Source: Narthecium ossifragum | Lineage: Eukaryota > Streptophyta > Magnoliopsida > Dioscoreales > Nartheciaceae | NCBI GenBank assembly: GCA_963920575.1 | Contig: OY986969.1 | Location: 17,283,288-17,347,287 of the forward strand | Direction: 5' to 3' | DNA length: 64,000 nucleotides | Shown: piece by piece, positions 45,837 through 55,338 of the stretch | Position numbering within the stretch: the first letter of the stretch is position 1 | How the letters are laid out: every line of letters starts with the position of its first letter | Notes under the pieces: generated by a model | Told to the model about the DNA's origin: nothing | The model's input: the letters and a program-made list of their open reading frames with translations, nothing else | Databases searched by the model: none | Position numbers and translations under genes: made by a program

Positions 45837-48534
45837 TGTCACAGCCCGACCCAGAAAACCCATCCAGGACAAGGCGTGAGGGGAAACCTACACTATTCAT
45901 CTCCAGCTGGCGCGATACAAAGCGGAATTATAGAAAACTTAAACAATTTACAATCCAGAGGTAAACAGATATTCCATTCAATAACATCAGTTGTACTATT
46001 ACAAGATCTTCCAATAAAAGAATATTATACATCAATCTCAGAATTCCTCCAATATACATAATTTACAAACTGTCAAGTACAACAAATAATCCTCCAGCAA
46101 CCTCAAACACCTCTGGATGTAGTCGCGCCACCAAAGCTGATCCGCCGGCTCTACTGAAGAAAAACTGGCGCCTGCACCTGCAAACGCAGCCCGGGTAGGA
46201 GTGAACGATAAGCTCAGTAGGGTTCTAGTCTACGGCACACTGAAGGGAGGAAAACAACAACAGTGTTGTCTCCCCGCACAAGTCTAAGGAATGCCACGGG
46301 GTTCCACAACCCCTGCCGACTACCCCAAGGATCCTACTCTTCTCAACCGACCACGCTGGGACACATTCTCCAAACACGCTGGGAGGAAACAGAGGACCAG
46401 AACCAGTAGGATCACCCTTACCCAGCAGGAAGCCACTGCCTGGGGACCATGTCAGGGGCACCGGCAACCATCCTTAGCACTTGGCCTTGGGAGACCAACA
46501 CAACCTCTAAACCTCAAACATTAATCAGAGTCCACTAGCGTCAATCGTCAATACATGAGATCTGATTACACAATCACCCTAATCCTAACTACCCAGCCGC
46601 GGTCCTAATGGCTAGATCCGAGCTACCCGAGAGCCTCGGATCGGTGATCAACCCATCGCCCGCCTAACCTCAGATGCCTCTAATGCAATCAAGATGCATG
46701 CAATGCTCAAGCACAGATAACAAGATATAAGCATGCAACAAGATGTCATCAACCATACAGGGTCGGGCATAGCTTACAGCTAGCCAGAGGGGTAAGCATA
46801 GCAAAGGCCTCAAATACCGATAATCTACGCTAACCAACCAAACATCTGAGCAAAGCATGAATACAGCTATACAGTAGTCTTCAGTGCCCTCTTGCACCTG
46901 ACAGACTAAGGTTCCACAGTTACCCCGCAGGTAACTGGCCACATTTATACAATAGCCCTCGGCACACGCCGGCAACAGGCTAAGGTTCCACAATTCCTCA
47001 TTAACTAGCACTCATAGCTAGCCAATGGTTAGACAAACAAAGAAGCATTTAACAACTATCAAACATGTATTAAATGCAATCAAAACCATAGATTCGTCTA
47101 AAAAGGAGAATACTCGAATCGATCCTCAAACTCGATAGAAATCCCTTGAAAACACTACAAGATCCATTTAAAAACTTCCCAACATGTTTAAATACTAATC
47201 CCAATTGAAAGCCCCTCAAGAAAAGCCAGAAAACCATGTTTATGGGGTCACGGACGATGTCACGGTCGATCCGGGGATCGACCGTGAGATCACGGACGAT
47301 CCGGGGATCGACCGTGAGATCACGGACGATTCGGGGATCGACCGTGAGATCACGGACGATGTCACGGTCGATCCACCGATCGACCGTGAGGCCAAAACGA
47401 GGAAAACCCATGGGCGACGGTCGATCAGCCCATCGACCGTCGGGAGCCCAAAACGAGACAGAGCCTCACGGACGATGCGACGGTCAATCCGACGGTCGAC
47501 CGAGAGGCAGGATGAAAAAGAGAGAGAACCCACGGTCGATCGACCCATCGACCGTGGGAGCCTAAAATCCCGACAGAGCCTGACGGTCGATACGACGGTC
47601 GATCCGATGGTCGATGCGACGGTCGATCCGACGGTCGACCGTCAGGTCCAAAAGCAGCGTATTAACGCTTGACGGTCGATCTACCGATCGACCGTCGGGC
47701 CTTAGACACAGTTCATCAGAACAGTGTCGGAAATCCAATTTCTTGGATTTCAAGGATCAATTCTTGTTGGAAATCAATGAAACTTTGCAAGCAGGCATAA
47801 AAGATGATGGGGAATCCAATGATGCAAAGAAATCATATTTTTGACGATTAAATCATCAATTTAGGTCAAAACGACCGAAAGCCGATAAACGGCGATAATA
47901 CGGAAAACCAGCCGTTAAAATGCGAAAGACGCGGGGTAGGAATACAAGAATCAAGCCACATCACATGTGCTATAAGCTACACAACATTCTAACATGTATT
48001 TCTACAGCGAAAAGACATTAAACCTATCCTAGGAGAACCCGATCCAAAGATCGAGGTAGAAACACCTACTTGAAGAGATAGGGCAGCTCCTCCACGCATC
48101 CCCCAACTCCGATCGCCGGAAACCGCTCCTCGAAAGCCACGCCTCCGATGCCCTAGCACCCAGCCACAGGAGAGAGAGGAGAAAGAGAACACAGGAGAAG
48201 AAGAAAAGAAAAGAGAGAGAAAGGAACGGAAAGGGGTTTAAATAGAAAGCTGGAATCCATCACAGCCGTCCGATTCGATCTCTCCCGATCGAGCTCTGAT
48301 CTTCCGATCTGAAGCGCCCTAAAGGTTCTAATCAAACACATACATCAATCAAAGGCCATGTGTGCAACGCGGGTGTGAAACTGATCACCAGGGAGCATAT
48401 TTACCAAAATGCCACTGGGGTCAAAAACAGCGATGCGATCAACCGATCGCACCCCAAGGCCAACCGGGCCAAACCACAAACCCAGACCCTCGACCTAATG
48501 CGGTCGGACCGGGTTGGAGGTACGGGTCCTCACA
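45837..48534 (-). repeat. 5' LTR (reverse strand) of the nested element
   Basis: 2698 bp, 85 bp longer than its partner. The difference is two extra 30-bp units (about 47290-47350) and one 24-bp unit (about 47595-47620) in the hairpin array, plus one base near 48418. Promoter-like CTATTTAAACCCC at about 48235-48247, reverse strand. Confidence 0.9.
47246..47702. repeat. Hairpin array GGTCGAT/ATCGACC in the 5' LTR
   Basis: Same array as 40718-41093, with two extra 30-bp units containing CGGGGATCGACCGTGAGA and an extra GATGGTCGATGCGACG segment. Some stems carry changes, for example CGACCGAGAGG in place of CGACCGTGAGG. Confidence 0.9.
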
Positions 48535-48789
48535 TGAGCCATCGGGCTTCGGATTGTAGCCTACTTGCTAGCCGGCCAGGGAAGGCTCTGCTCCTTGAGG
48601 AAGACGCGGATGATCAGGCGGACCCCACCGAACCCGTCTTCGATGGCTATGGCGATGAAGGGGAGATTCTGCACGGTGACGGCCAGGAGACCCTAGTCCT
48701 GGGAAAGAGTTTCCTGACGCCCAAGGAGGAGGTCGACAACAACTGACTGCGGATCAACGACGTGTACCATCGGCGGGCGAGTCTGTAAG

Positions 48790-51700
48790 ATGATCATTTA
48801 CAGTGGAAGCTGTGAGAACGTCATCATGGATGAAGCGGTGACCAAGATGCAACTGGCAACGGAGGCCCATCCTGTTCCGTACCGACTATCGTGGCTCAAG
48901 CGCGGCAGCGAGGTAAAAGTCGATAAATGCTGCCTTGTTTCTTTTTCCATTGGTTCCAACTATCAGGATAGTGTATGGTGTGATGTGGTGACCATGGATG
49001 CTTGCCACCTTTTGCTGGGCCGACCCTGGCAATATGATCGTTTTGTTGTTCATGACGGTCGAAGGAACACCTACACCTTGCGGATCAAGGGGAAGCGATT
49101 GACCCTAGCGTCGAGACGGGAGGAGCCGCGGCCCAAGCCCAAGGAAGGCCAAGTTGTGACTATGCTGTCACGTTCGCAGTTCCTGGAGGATGTGAAGGGG
49201 CAGCCAGTCATCTATGCGCTGCTGCCAGGCGAACCAGATGCGGTGGTGGAAGTTCCCGAGCTCGTGAGGCCCCTCCTGGCGGAGTTCGCTGATCTGTTAC
49301 CCGAGGAGCTGTCCCTGGGACTACCACCCATGCGAGACATCCAGCATCAAATCGACTTGGCTCCGGGAGCCAGCCTACCCAATCAACTGGCATATTGGAT
49401 GAGTCCGAAGGAGATCGAGGAACTGAGGAAGCAAGTGATGGAACTGATGGAGAAAGGCTATGTACGGGAAAGCATCAGCTCGTGCGCCGTACTTGCTCTC
49501 TTAGTACCCAAGAAGGATGGTTCCTGGCGGATGTGCATCGACAGCAGAGCTATCAACCGGATCACCATCAACTACAGATTCCCCATACCAAGACTGGATG
49601 ATATGCTCGACCAACTGGCAGGCTCCAAGCTGTTTTCAAAGATAGATCTCAAGAGCGGATACCACCAGATTCGCATCCGGCCGGGAGACGAGTGGAAGAC
49701 CGCCTTCAAGACTCAGGATGGATTATATGAGTGGATGGTGATGCCTTTCGGTCTGTCCAACGCGCCCAACACATTCATGAGGTTCATGCACCAAGTCCTG
49801 AGACCGTTCATGGGCCGTTTTGTCATCATATACTTCGATGACATCATGGTGTACAATTCTTCTGCGGAGGATCACTTGAGGCATCTACGGGCTATCCTCG
49901 AGGCGCTGCGGCAGGAGAGGCTGTTCGCCAACCAGAAGAAGTGCACTTTTCTAACTGACCGGGTATGTTTCCTTAGTTATATTGTCTCTTCAAGTGGCAT
50001 TAGAGCGGATCCCAGCAAGGTGGAGGCAATCCGAAGTTGGCCCTCGCCGCGGAGTCTACACGATGTTCGCAGCGTCCACGGGTTGGCCTCCTTCTACATG
50101 CGCTTCATCTACAACTTCAGTTCATTGACAACCCCCATCACCGAGTGTCTTAAAGGGCGGAACTTCCAATGGACCGAAGAAGTGGAAGAGAGCTTCCAAC
50201 TGGTGAAGCATAGGATCTCCGAGGCGTCAGTTCTAGCACTCCCAGATTTCGAGAAGGTCTTCGAAGTCAACTGCGATGCGTCGGGAGTCGGCATCGGCGG
50301 GGTGCTCAGCCAAGGGGGGCGGCCAGTTGCATATTTCAGCGAGAAACTATCAGGTGCCACAAAAAACTACTCTACTTATGATCTGGAATTTTACGCTATT
50401 GTGCAGTCCTTGAAGCATTGGAGGCACTACTTGGTGCAAGGGGAGTTTGTGCTGCACACTGATCATGAGGCTCTCAAATTCCTCCATGGGCAACACAAGC
50501 TCAATCGGCGACATGCGAAGTGGGTTGCCTACCTACAGGAGTTCACTTTCTCCCTCCGGCACCTGGCGGGCACGCAGAACCGGGTTGCTGACGCACTGAG
50601 CCGGCGCGCCAACCTCCTGACTACACTGCAGGCACAGGTCGTGGGTTTTGAGGTCTTCAAGGACCTCTATCCGGATGATCCTTCTTTTGGCACCGTGTAT
50701 GTTGAGGTCAAGGACGGGCAGCGCACGGACTTCAGCGTGCAAGACGGCTTCCTATTCCGGGGACTACGCCTTTGTGTACCGGATTGTTCTCTACGATGCC
50801 AGATTCTGCAGGAGCTGCACCGAGAGGGTCACTTTGGGCGAGACAAGACTCTGGCTCTTGTAGCTCGTGATTACTATTGGCCTAAGCTGCCAAGGGACGT
50901 AGCCAGATACGTGGAGCAATGCCATATCTGCCAACTGTCCCGGGGATCCGCCACTAACGCAGGACTCTACATGCCCCTTCCTGTTCCTGATGCGCCGTGG
51001 ATCGTCGTCAGCATGGACTTCATCCTTGGACTGCCTCGTACGGCTCGCGGTATGGATACCATCTTTGTAGTTGTCGACCGATTTTCTAAGAAGGCTCATT
51101 TTATAGCTTGTCGGAAGAGGATGGATACCGCGCGGATCGCTCACCTTTATTTCCAAGAGGTGGTGCGGTTACATGGGATTTCCAGATCGATCACCTCTGA
51201 TCACGACGTCAAGTTCATGAGCAACTTCTGGAAGTGCTTATGGCAGAAGATGGGTACCAAATTGAACTTCAACAGTGCCTATCATCCTCAGATTGATGGC
51301 CAGACCGAGGTCGTCAACCGAAGCCTTTGCAATCTCCTGAGGAGCCTCATAGGAAGTCGACCGAAGATGTGGGATGCAGCTTTGAGCCAAGCCGAATTCG
51401 CCTTCAATCAGTCCAAAAACCGTTCGACCGGCTTGAGCCCTTTTGAAACAGTCTATGGATCAAATCTTATGGGGGTGTTGGATCTGGTGCCAATTTCCAA
51501 GCCTGGTCGAACCAACCTGCGAGCTGAAGACATGATCGAGCATCTCCACACTATCCAGGATTAGGTCAAGTCTCAACTGGAACTCACTAATGCCAGGTAT
51601 AAAAGTGCGGCGGATCGGCATCGTCGCCAGGTCACATTCGGCGTCGGGGATGAAGTGTGGGTCGTCTTGACCAAAGAGAGGCTGCCAACAAGAGAATATT

Positions 51701-52113
51701 CCAAGCTGGGAGATAGGAAGATCGGGCCCTGTTAAGTCCTCTAGAGATTTAATGACAATGCCTACCGAGTCCGGCTTCCACCCCACTTGCAGATTTTGGA
51801 TACCTTCAATATGAAGCATCTGGTTCCATACAGAGGGGTTCTAGGTGATTCAGACTCGAGGACGAGTCCTTTCCAACCAGGGGAGGATGATGCAGGACCA
51901 AGTCCAGACCTGATCGAGTCCGATCCGGAGCAGCTCCTTAGGCGATCCGGACGCGTTCGGATCCCATCCGTCCGAGTCAGATCTCCGTACGACCCCGACC
52001 GTCGGATGGGCATAACTTTCGCCCATGACGTCCGATCGGGGCGTACGACCAGTCGAAACGACCGGCTCGATGAGCTTGTCATGATTCATCGGAGATCGAA
52101 GATCTTTCCATGA
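48790..52113 (+). pseudogene. pol of the CRM-like element (PR-RT-RNase H-integrase)
   Basis: Long open frame 48790-51564 (924 residues), then three in-frame stops (51562, 51733 and 51742, approximate for the last two) before the same frame continues to 52113. Protease: SGSCENV, but the catalytic Asp of DSG is Tyr (TAC). Reverse transcriptase: KKDGSWRMCID, YFDD at residues 348-351. RNase H: NCDAS (D497), E533, HTDHE (D558), ADALS (D601). Integrase: zinc residues H677, H681, C711, C714; catalytic D743 (SMDF), D804 (TSDHD) and E840 (GQTE). The C-terminal HLVPYRG is followed by SFQPGEDD-like sequence that crosses into the LTR at 51888 and adds about 75 basic residues (RRSGRVRIPSV). Upstream of 48790 the frame is shifted. 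Confidence 0.9.
51879..51887 (+). promoter_or_regulatory. Polypurine tract of the CRM-like element
   Basis: AGGGGAGGA directly before the 3' LTR; it would prime plus-strand DNA synthesis. It overlaps the pol codons for QPGEDD. Confidence 0.75.
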
Positions 52114-52459
52114 CCTTGACCTCCGAATCTTCAAATTCCTTTTCCTTTGGCTTAAAATTCAGTTTTAGTGAAAAACTTTCCTTTTTAAGTAGTTTGTTCG
52201 GGCTTTCGTTTTTTAGCAAATTTCCTATTTCTAGTAGGTTTTCTCCTATTTGAATTCCGGGTTTAGTACTTGGATTAGGTTAATTCATATCAGAGTTCAT
52301 GTATGAGTTGGTCTGGTCTCTCCTTAACCTATAAAAGGAGGACTTAGGGTTTGTAAGGTTCAGTTTTGATAATGAATAAAAATTAGGGTTTTTTTATTTC
52401 TCTCCCTTGAGAAATCTAGTTGTCTCTCCCATAGAGAGGTTCACGTTTACCCTGCGCCA
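51888..52459 (+). repeat. 3' LTR of the CRM-like element
   Basis: 572 bp, matching 37733-38304 throughout, TG...CA. It also carries the last part of the pol reading frame (to 52113). Confidence 0.92.
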
Positions 52460-52506
52460 GACTGTAACTCCGTAAGCTATCAAAGATTTAAGAATGAGAC
52501 CTTCGA

Positions 52507-52870
52507 CAATGACAATGGGAAGCAAGGTTGTAAGGCGGAGCAAATTCAGAAAGATTGCCTCAGTTCGGATTGTTTTCTACAACTTGGGAACATGAAGTTG
52601 CAATCGCTAGTAATCACAGATTAGCATGCCGCGGTGAATATGTACATGAGCCCTTTACACACCGCCCGTCACACCCTAGGAATTGGTTTCACCTAACGCA
52701 TCAGACCAATGATCACCCATGACTTCTATGTACCATGTTCGTCGTGCCACAAAGGCTTTTGGTGGTCTTATTGGCTCATATCGTGGTGGCGTCTTCGACT
52801 GAGGTGAAGTTGTAACAAGGTAGCCGTACAGGAAATTTTCGCTAGATTGAATCCTTCGTGATGGAAATGC
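52507..52870 (+). pseudogene. rrn18: Mitochondrial rrn18 3' fragment in nuclear DNA (NUMT)
   Basis: Matches the 3' third of plant mitochondrial 18S (16S-like) rRNA: GGCGGAGCAAATTCAGAAAG, ATCGCTAGTAATCACAGAT, CATGCCGCGGTGAATATGTA, CACACCGCCCGTCACACCC (about 52659) and GTAACAAGGTAGCCGTA (about 52812). The segment with CCAATGATCACCCATGACTT and AAAGGCTTTTGGTGGTCTTA is typical of plant mitochondria, not plastids. It ends near TAGATTGAATCCTTCG, close to the gene end, with altered bases before it. Several substitutions and indels show it is a decayed nuclear copy. It lies between two halves of a LINE-type gene. Confidence 0.85.
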
Positions 52871-52951
52871 CCTCGCCTACTTTACTATACTAAGGGGCTG
52901 CAAGCTTATGTTGAAAGTCGACGTCGACTTTTCCATTTTCCTTCTCATTCA

Positions 52952-53377
52952 TCAATCTCCAATCAAGACAAACCACACACTAAGGTGAGACGTGAAAACA
53001 CCCGATCCCAATCCGTTGAAGGGATTAGCCAACAAGTCAAAACATTCCTGCAAACTCCATGGTGCTTGATTCTCCAACAACTCGAACCACATAGACCTGG
53101 CAAAGCGACAGCCAACAAAGATGTGTTCTAGTGTTTCCTCCTCAACTCTACAACTCGGGCACTCTTTCTCAGAGGAGAAATGACAATTCCAAAGGGCAAG
53201 AATAGTAAGAATCTTCCCCTGGAGAACCTTCCAAAGGAATGTTCTAACTCTTGAACCAGCTGGTACATTCCAAACACTCCTCCAAATAGAAAAATGTTCC
53301 TCATCACAATCTTGTGGGAGAAAACTATCCAGCAATTGATAACATGACGAGTTAGAGAACATACAAGAGCAAGACAT
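52952..53377 (-). pseudogene. LINE-type zf-RVT domain
   Basis: Reverse-strand peptide with the zinc-binding region that follows reverse transcriptase in plant LINEs: FSIWRSVWNVPAGSRVRTFL, WKVLQGKILT, CPSCRVEEETLEHIFVGC, ARSMWFELL. Cys and His of the CxxC...H...C pattern are kept. The frame ends at SVWFVLIGD, just where the mitochondrial fragment begins; its expected continuation, LWEDRC..., is at 37700-37728. No reverse transcriptase core was seen upstream. Confidence 0.75.
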
Positions 53378-53884
53378 CGCCCACCTCTGTCTCTCAGCGG
53401 TTATTTTTCCTTATAGAGGAAGCATTAAAATTTGATTACCATATCTTGATGAAACAAGGATTGGATCGTAGCAGCCTCCCTAAACCCATCTTCATTAAAA
53501 AGACTGTCCATAGTTAACGAATTCAGATGCTCGTCAACCGTCATCCGGCATGGTGAACTTGCCAAAGGGTCATCACCCATTCACCAATCCCTTATGATAT
53601 TGGCTCTGCAAAGTGGCCCAAAATCCCACCGCAGCGCTTTCCTTAGCTTGTGTGCAGTGTTGCTTCATGAAGGTCATTCACAGTGAGATCGGTGGTTGCC
53701 GGCAGTAGGTTTCACGGAGGAGCGCTTGGGGGTGGTCATCGGTAGGGGAGTTGAGGGCAATGGATGGTGTAGGAAGATCGGGAGGAGGTTAGGGATAAAT
53801 TTGGTGGGTTTTGTAGTATGGTTGGTGGAGTGAGGAGGCCAGGAGGGATCAAGCCGAGAGAGGGAAAGCAGTACTCGGGGAAGA
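53378..53884. other. Decayed LINE flank or unassigned DNA
   Basis: No believable domain. May hold further broken LINE sequence on the reverse strand. Confidence 0.3.
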
Positions 53885-55050
53885 TGGGATCGTCGGCAGC
53901 TCTCGCCGGTGATCTTCGCGGTAAAAACTCTATCATGAGCCCCGAGGGGTGACTTGGGAGCGAACTCCCTAAAAATTGCCTTCGTCTTAAGAGAACTGAG
54001 CTTTGGTGGCAGAAACCTTTAGGGGATTTTAATTATTTCTTGATTGATAAACTACAAAGGTATGAGGGCGTTTATATAGGCATCATACAAGAAACCTAAC
54101 CAGAGTAGAACTCTGACTTACTGACTTCCTACTTAGGTAATAGCCTATTTTAGAAGAGAAGAAAGAGTCATATTACAACTCAGATGAATAAACTAGGAAA
54201 CCAAAATAGTAAAGCAACTAACTACGATAGATGACTAAGTGGGTTAGGAGCAGAGGCAGGTGGGGCCGGCTTGGCCGGTTCCTTGATGGGCCGGCTCAAG
54301 GTGGGTCCGCCCTCTCATAGAGAGCAGGTTGGTCTTGGGTTGTGCTCAAGTTGGGTCCCATCTGGTGTTCTGAGTCCGAATTATGAAGGGTCGAATTTTG
54401 GTTTGTATCACATGATTTATCAAAGAAGAAAGGAACATCCTTAGCAAACAAAGTGTGCACAGGACGAGAGCGTTTGATACAGTCCTCACTGAAGGAACGA
54501 TAGAAATTGGCATAGTCTTTACTCATATAAGGGTTTTTTTTTACATGTGTCAAAATTTGAACCATCAAAAACCTGACTTGACGCCCCGGACCAGACCCAA
54601 CGTTGGCCCAATCCATGCGCAACCAGGCCCCTACAAGGGTCGGCTTCCCCCTTGAGTCAGTCCTATCAAGGAGCCGGTCAAGCAGGGTCCCACTTGCCTC
54701 CATGGCCCAACCCACTCCTAATTTAGTTTCCTAGTTTGCTTTCCTAATTCAGTAGTTTGCATTGTAGTCGGACTCTTTCTTTTCTTTTTAAATTAGACTA
54801 TTACTTGAGTAAAAAGTCATTAAACCAGAGTTCTATTCTGTTTAAGTCTTTTGTAATTTGCCTATGTAAAGGCCCTCATACATATGAATGAAACCAATCA
54901 AGAAATAATTAAAAATCCCCAAAGGCTTTGTCTATCAAAGCTCAGTCCCCTTAACAAAGGGATTATTTAGGGAGTTCGCTCCCAAGTCACCCCTAGAGCT
55001 TCTGACAGAGTTCCAACCGTGATGGTTGTCGGCGCCCTCGCCGATGATCC
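53885..55050. repeat. Inverted repeat of LTR-like sequence
   Basis: Left arm about 53885-54290 and right arm about 54700-55050 in opposite orientation. Shared, in order: GGGGTGACTTGGGAGCGAAC, CTGAGCTTTG, AATTATTTCTTGATTG, ATGAGGGC, AGAACTCTG, GAAAGAGTC and AGTGGGTT. The arms look like one LTR family inserted twice in opposite directions. The spacer (54300-54700) has no recognised gene. Confidence 0.75.
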
Positions 55051-55338
55051 TTCCTTCTCCGGGTGCTACTTCTCTTTCTCCGGCCCTGGTCTAAGCTTTC
55101 ATCCACCCGCTCTCTTTCTTTTCTCTTCTTCTTCTCCTTGCTTCTTCTGACCAACCCGTGGCCCCTCGGGCTCTCCCACTTTTCCTCCTTCCTTCCCTTC
55201 TTCCCCTTCAACCGCCCTCTTCTTCTCCCTCCTCTCAGCCCGCTTGTCTCTTCTTCGTTCTTTCTTCTTTTCCTTTCTCTTCCTTCTCCTTTCTCTTCCT
55301 TCTGGTCAGCGTTGTCGGCCCCATGCCTGCCTCCGCAC
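55051..55338. other. Pyrimidine-rich stretch, no gene
   Basis: CTTCTTCTC-rich sequence giving Ser/Phe/Leu-rich frames only. Probably a leader region of a retrotransposon. Confidence 0.4.

Larger units (their letters stand above)
39309..48534 (-). mobile_element. Nested Ty3/gypsy (Tekay-like chromovirus) element, 9.2 kb
   Basis: On the reverse strand it runs from TGTGAGGACCCG (48534) to GGGCTGTGACA (39309). Perfect 5-bp target duplication TGAGC at 39304-39308 and 48535-48539. LTRs 45837-48534 and 39309-41921. Just inside the first LTR is a primer site close to the initiator tRNA-Met site (TTGGTATGAGAGC, reverse strand, about 45825-45836), and next to the other LTR an AAGGGTAATAGG polypurine-like stretch. 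Internal part is only 3.9 kb and decayed, so it is defective. It lies within the gag zinc-knuckle codons of the CRM-like element and is therefore younger. Confidence 0.92.
38346..48746 (+). pseudogene. gag of the CRM-like element, split and with stops
   Basis: Nucleocapsid and capsid protein. Starts MPRTRAADARRPP at 38346, capsid part MDYGFKVDIPEFAGGLQPE and WEQLKRVREKQQ, FLPFGYTQSLFQKLHTLRQG. In-frame stops at 38526 (TAG), 38532 (TGA) and 38802 (TGA). The zinc knuckle is cut by the nested element: CFRCGEVS ends at 39308 and HRASDC resumes at 48540, giving CX2CX4HX4C once the insert and one TGAGC copy are ignored. It ends PKEEVDNN and stop at 48746. Confidence 0.85.
37733..52459 (+). mobile_element. 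CRM-like Ty3/gypsy retrotransposon, 14.7 kb with nested element
   Basis: LTRs of 572 bp each at 37733-38304 and 51888-52459, both TGATGCAGG...CTGCGCCA. Near-match 5-bp target duplication GACCG (37728-37732) and GACTG (52460-52464). A primer-binding site resembling the initiator tRNA-Met site (TGGTACTAGAGC) is at 38308-38319, and the polypurine tract AGGGGAGGA lies at 51879-51887. gag and pol are on +. Removing the nested element leaves about 5.5 kb, a normal length. The TGATG start and a pol frame running into the 3' LTR suggest the CRM clade of chromoviruses; this rests on recall of family features. It inserted into the LINE-type gene or the adjoining mitochondrial piece. Confidence 0.9.

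Noticed and set aside
39697..48341. Many 60-155 residue frames in the 2.6-kb LTRs, including repeats of TVDRxIDR
   Set aside because: They are translations of the hairpin array and LTR sequence, duplicated in both LTRs, without start context or domain.
52507..52870. Functional rRNA gene or plastid 16S
   Set aside because: Only the 3' part is present, with indels and substitutions; variable segments fit plant mitochondrial rrn18 better than plastid 16S.
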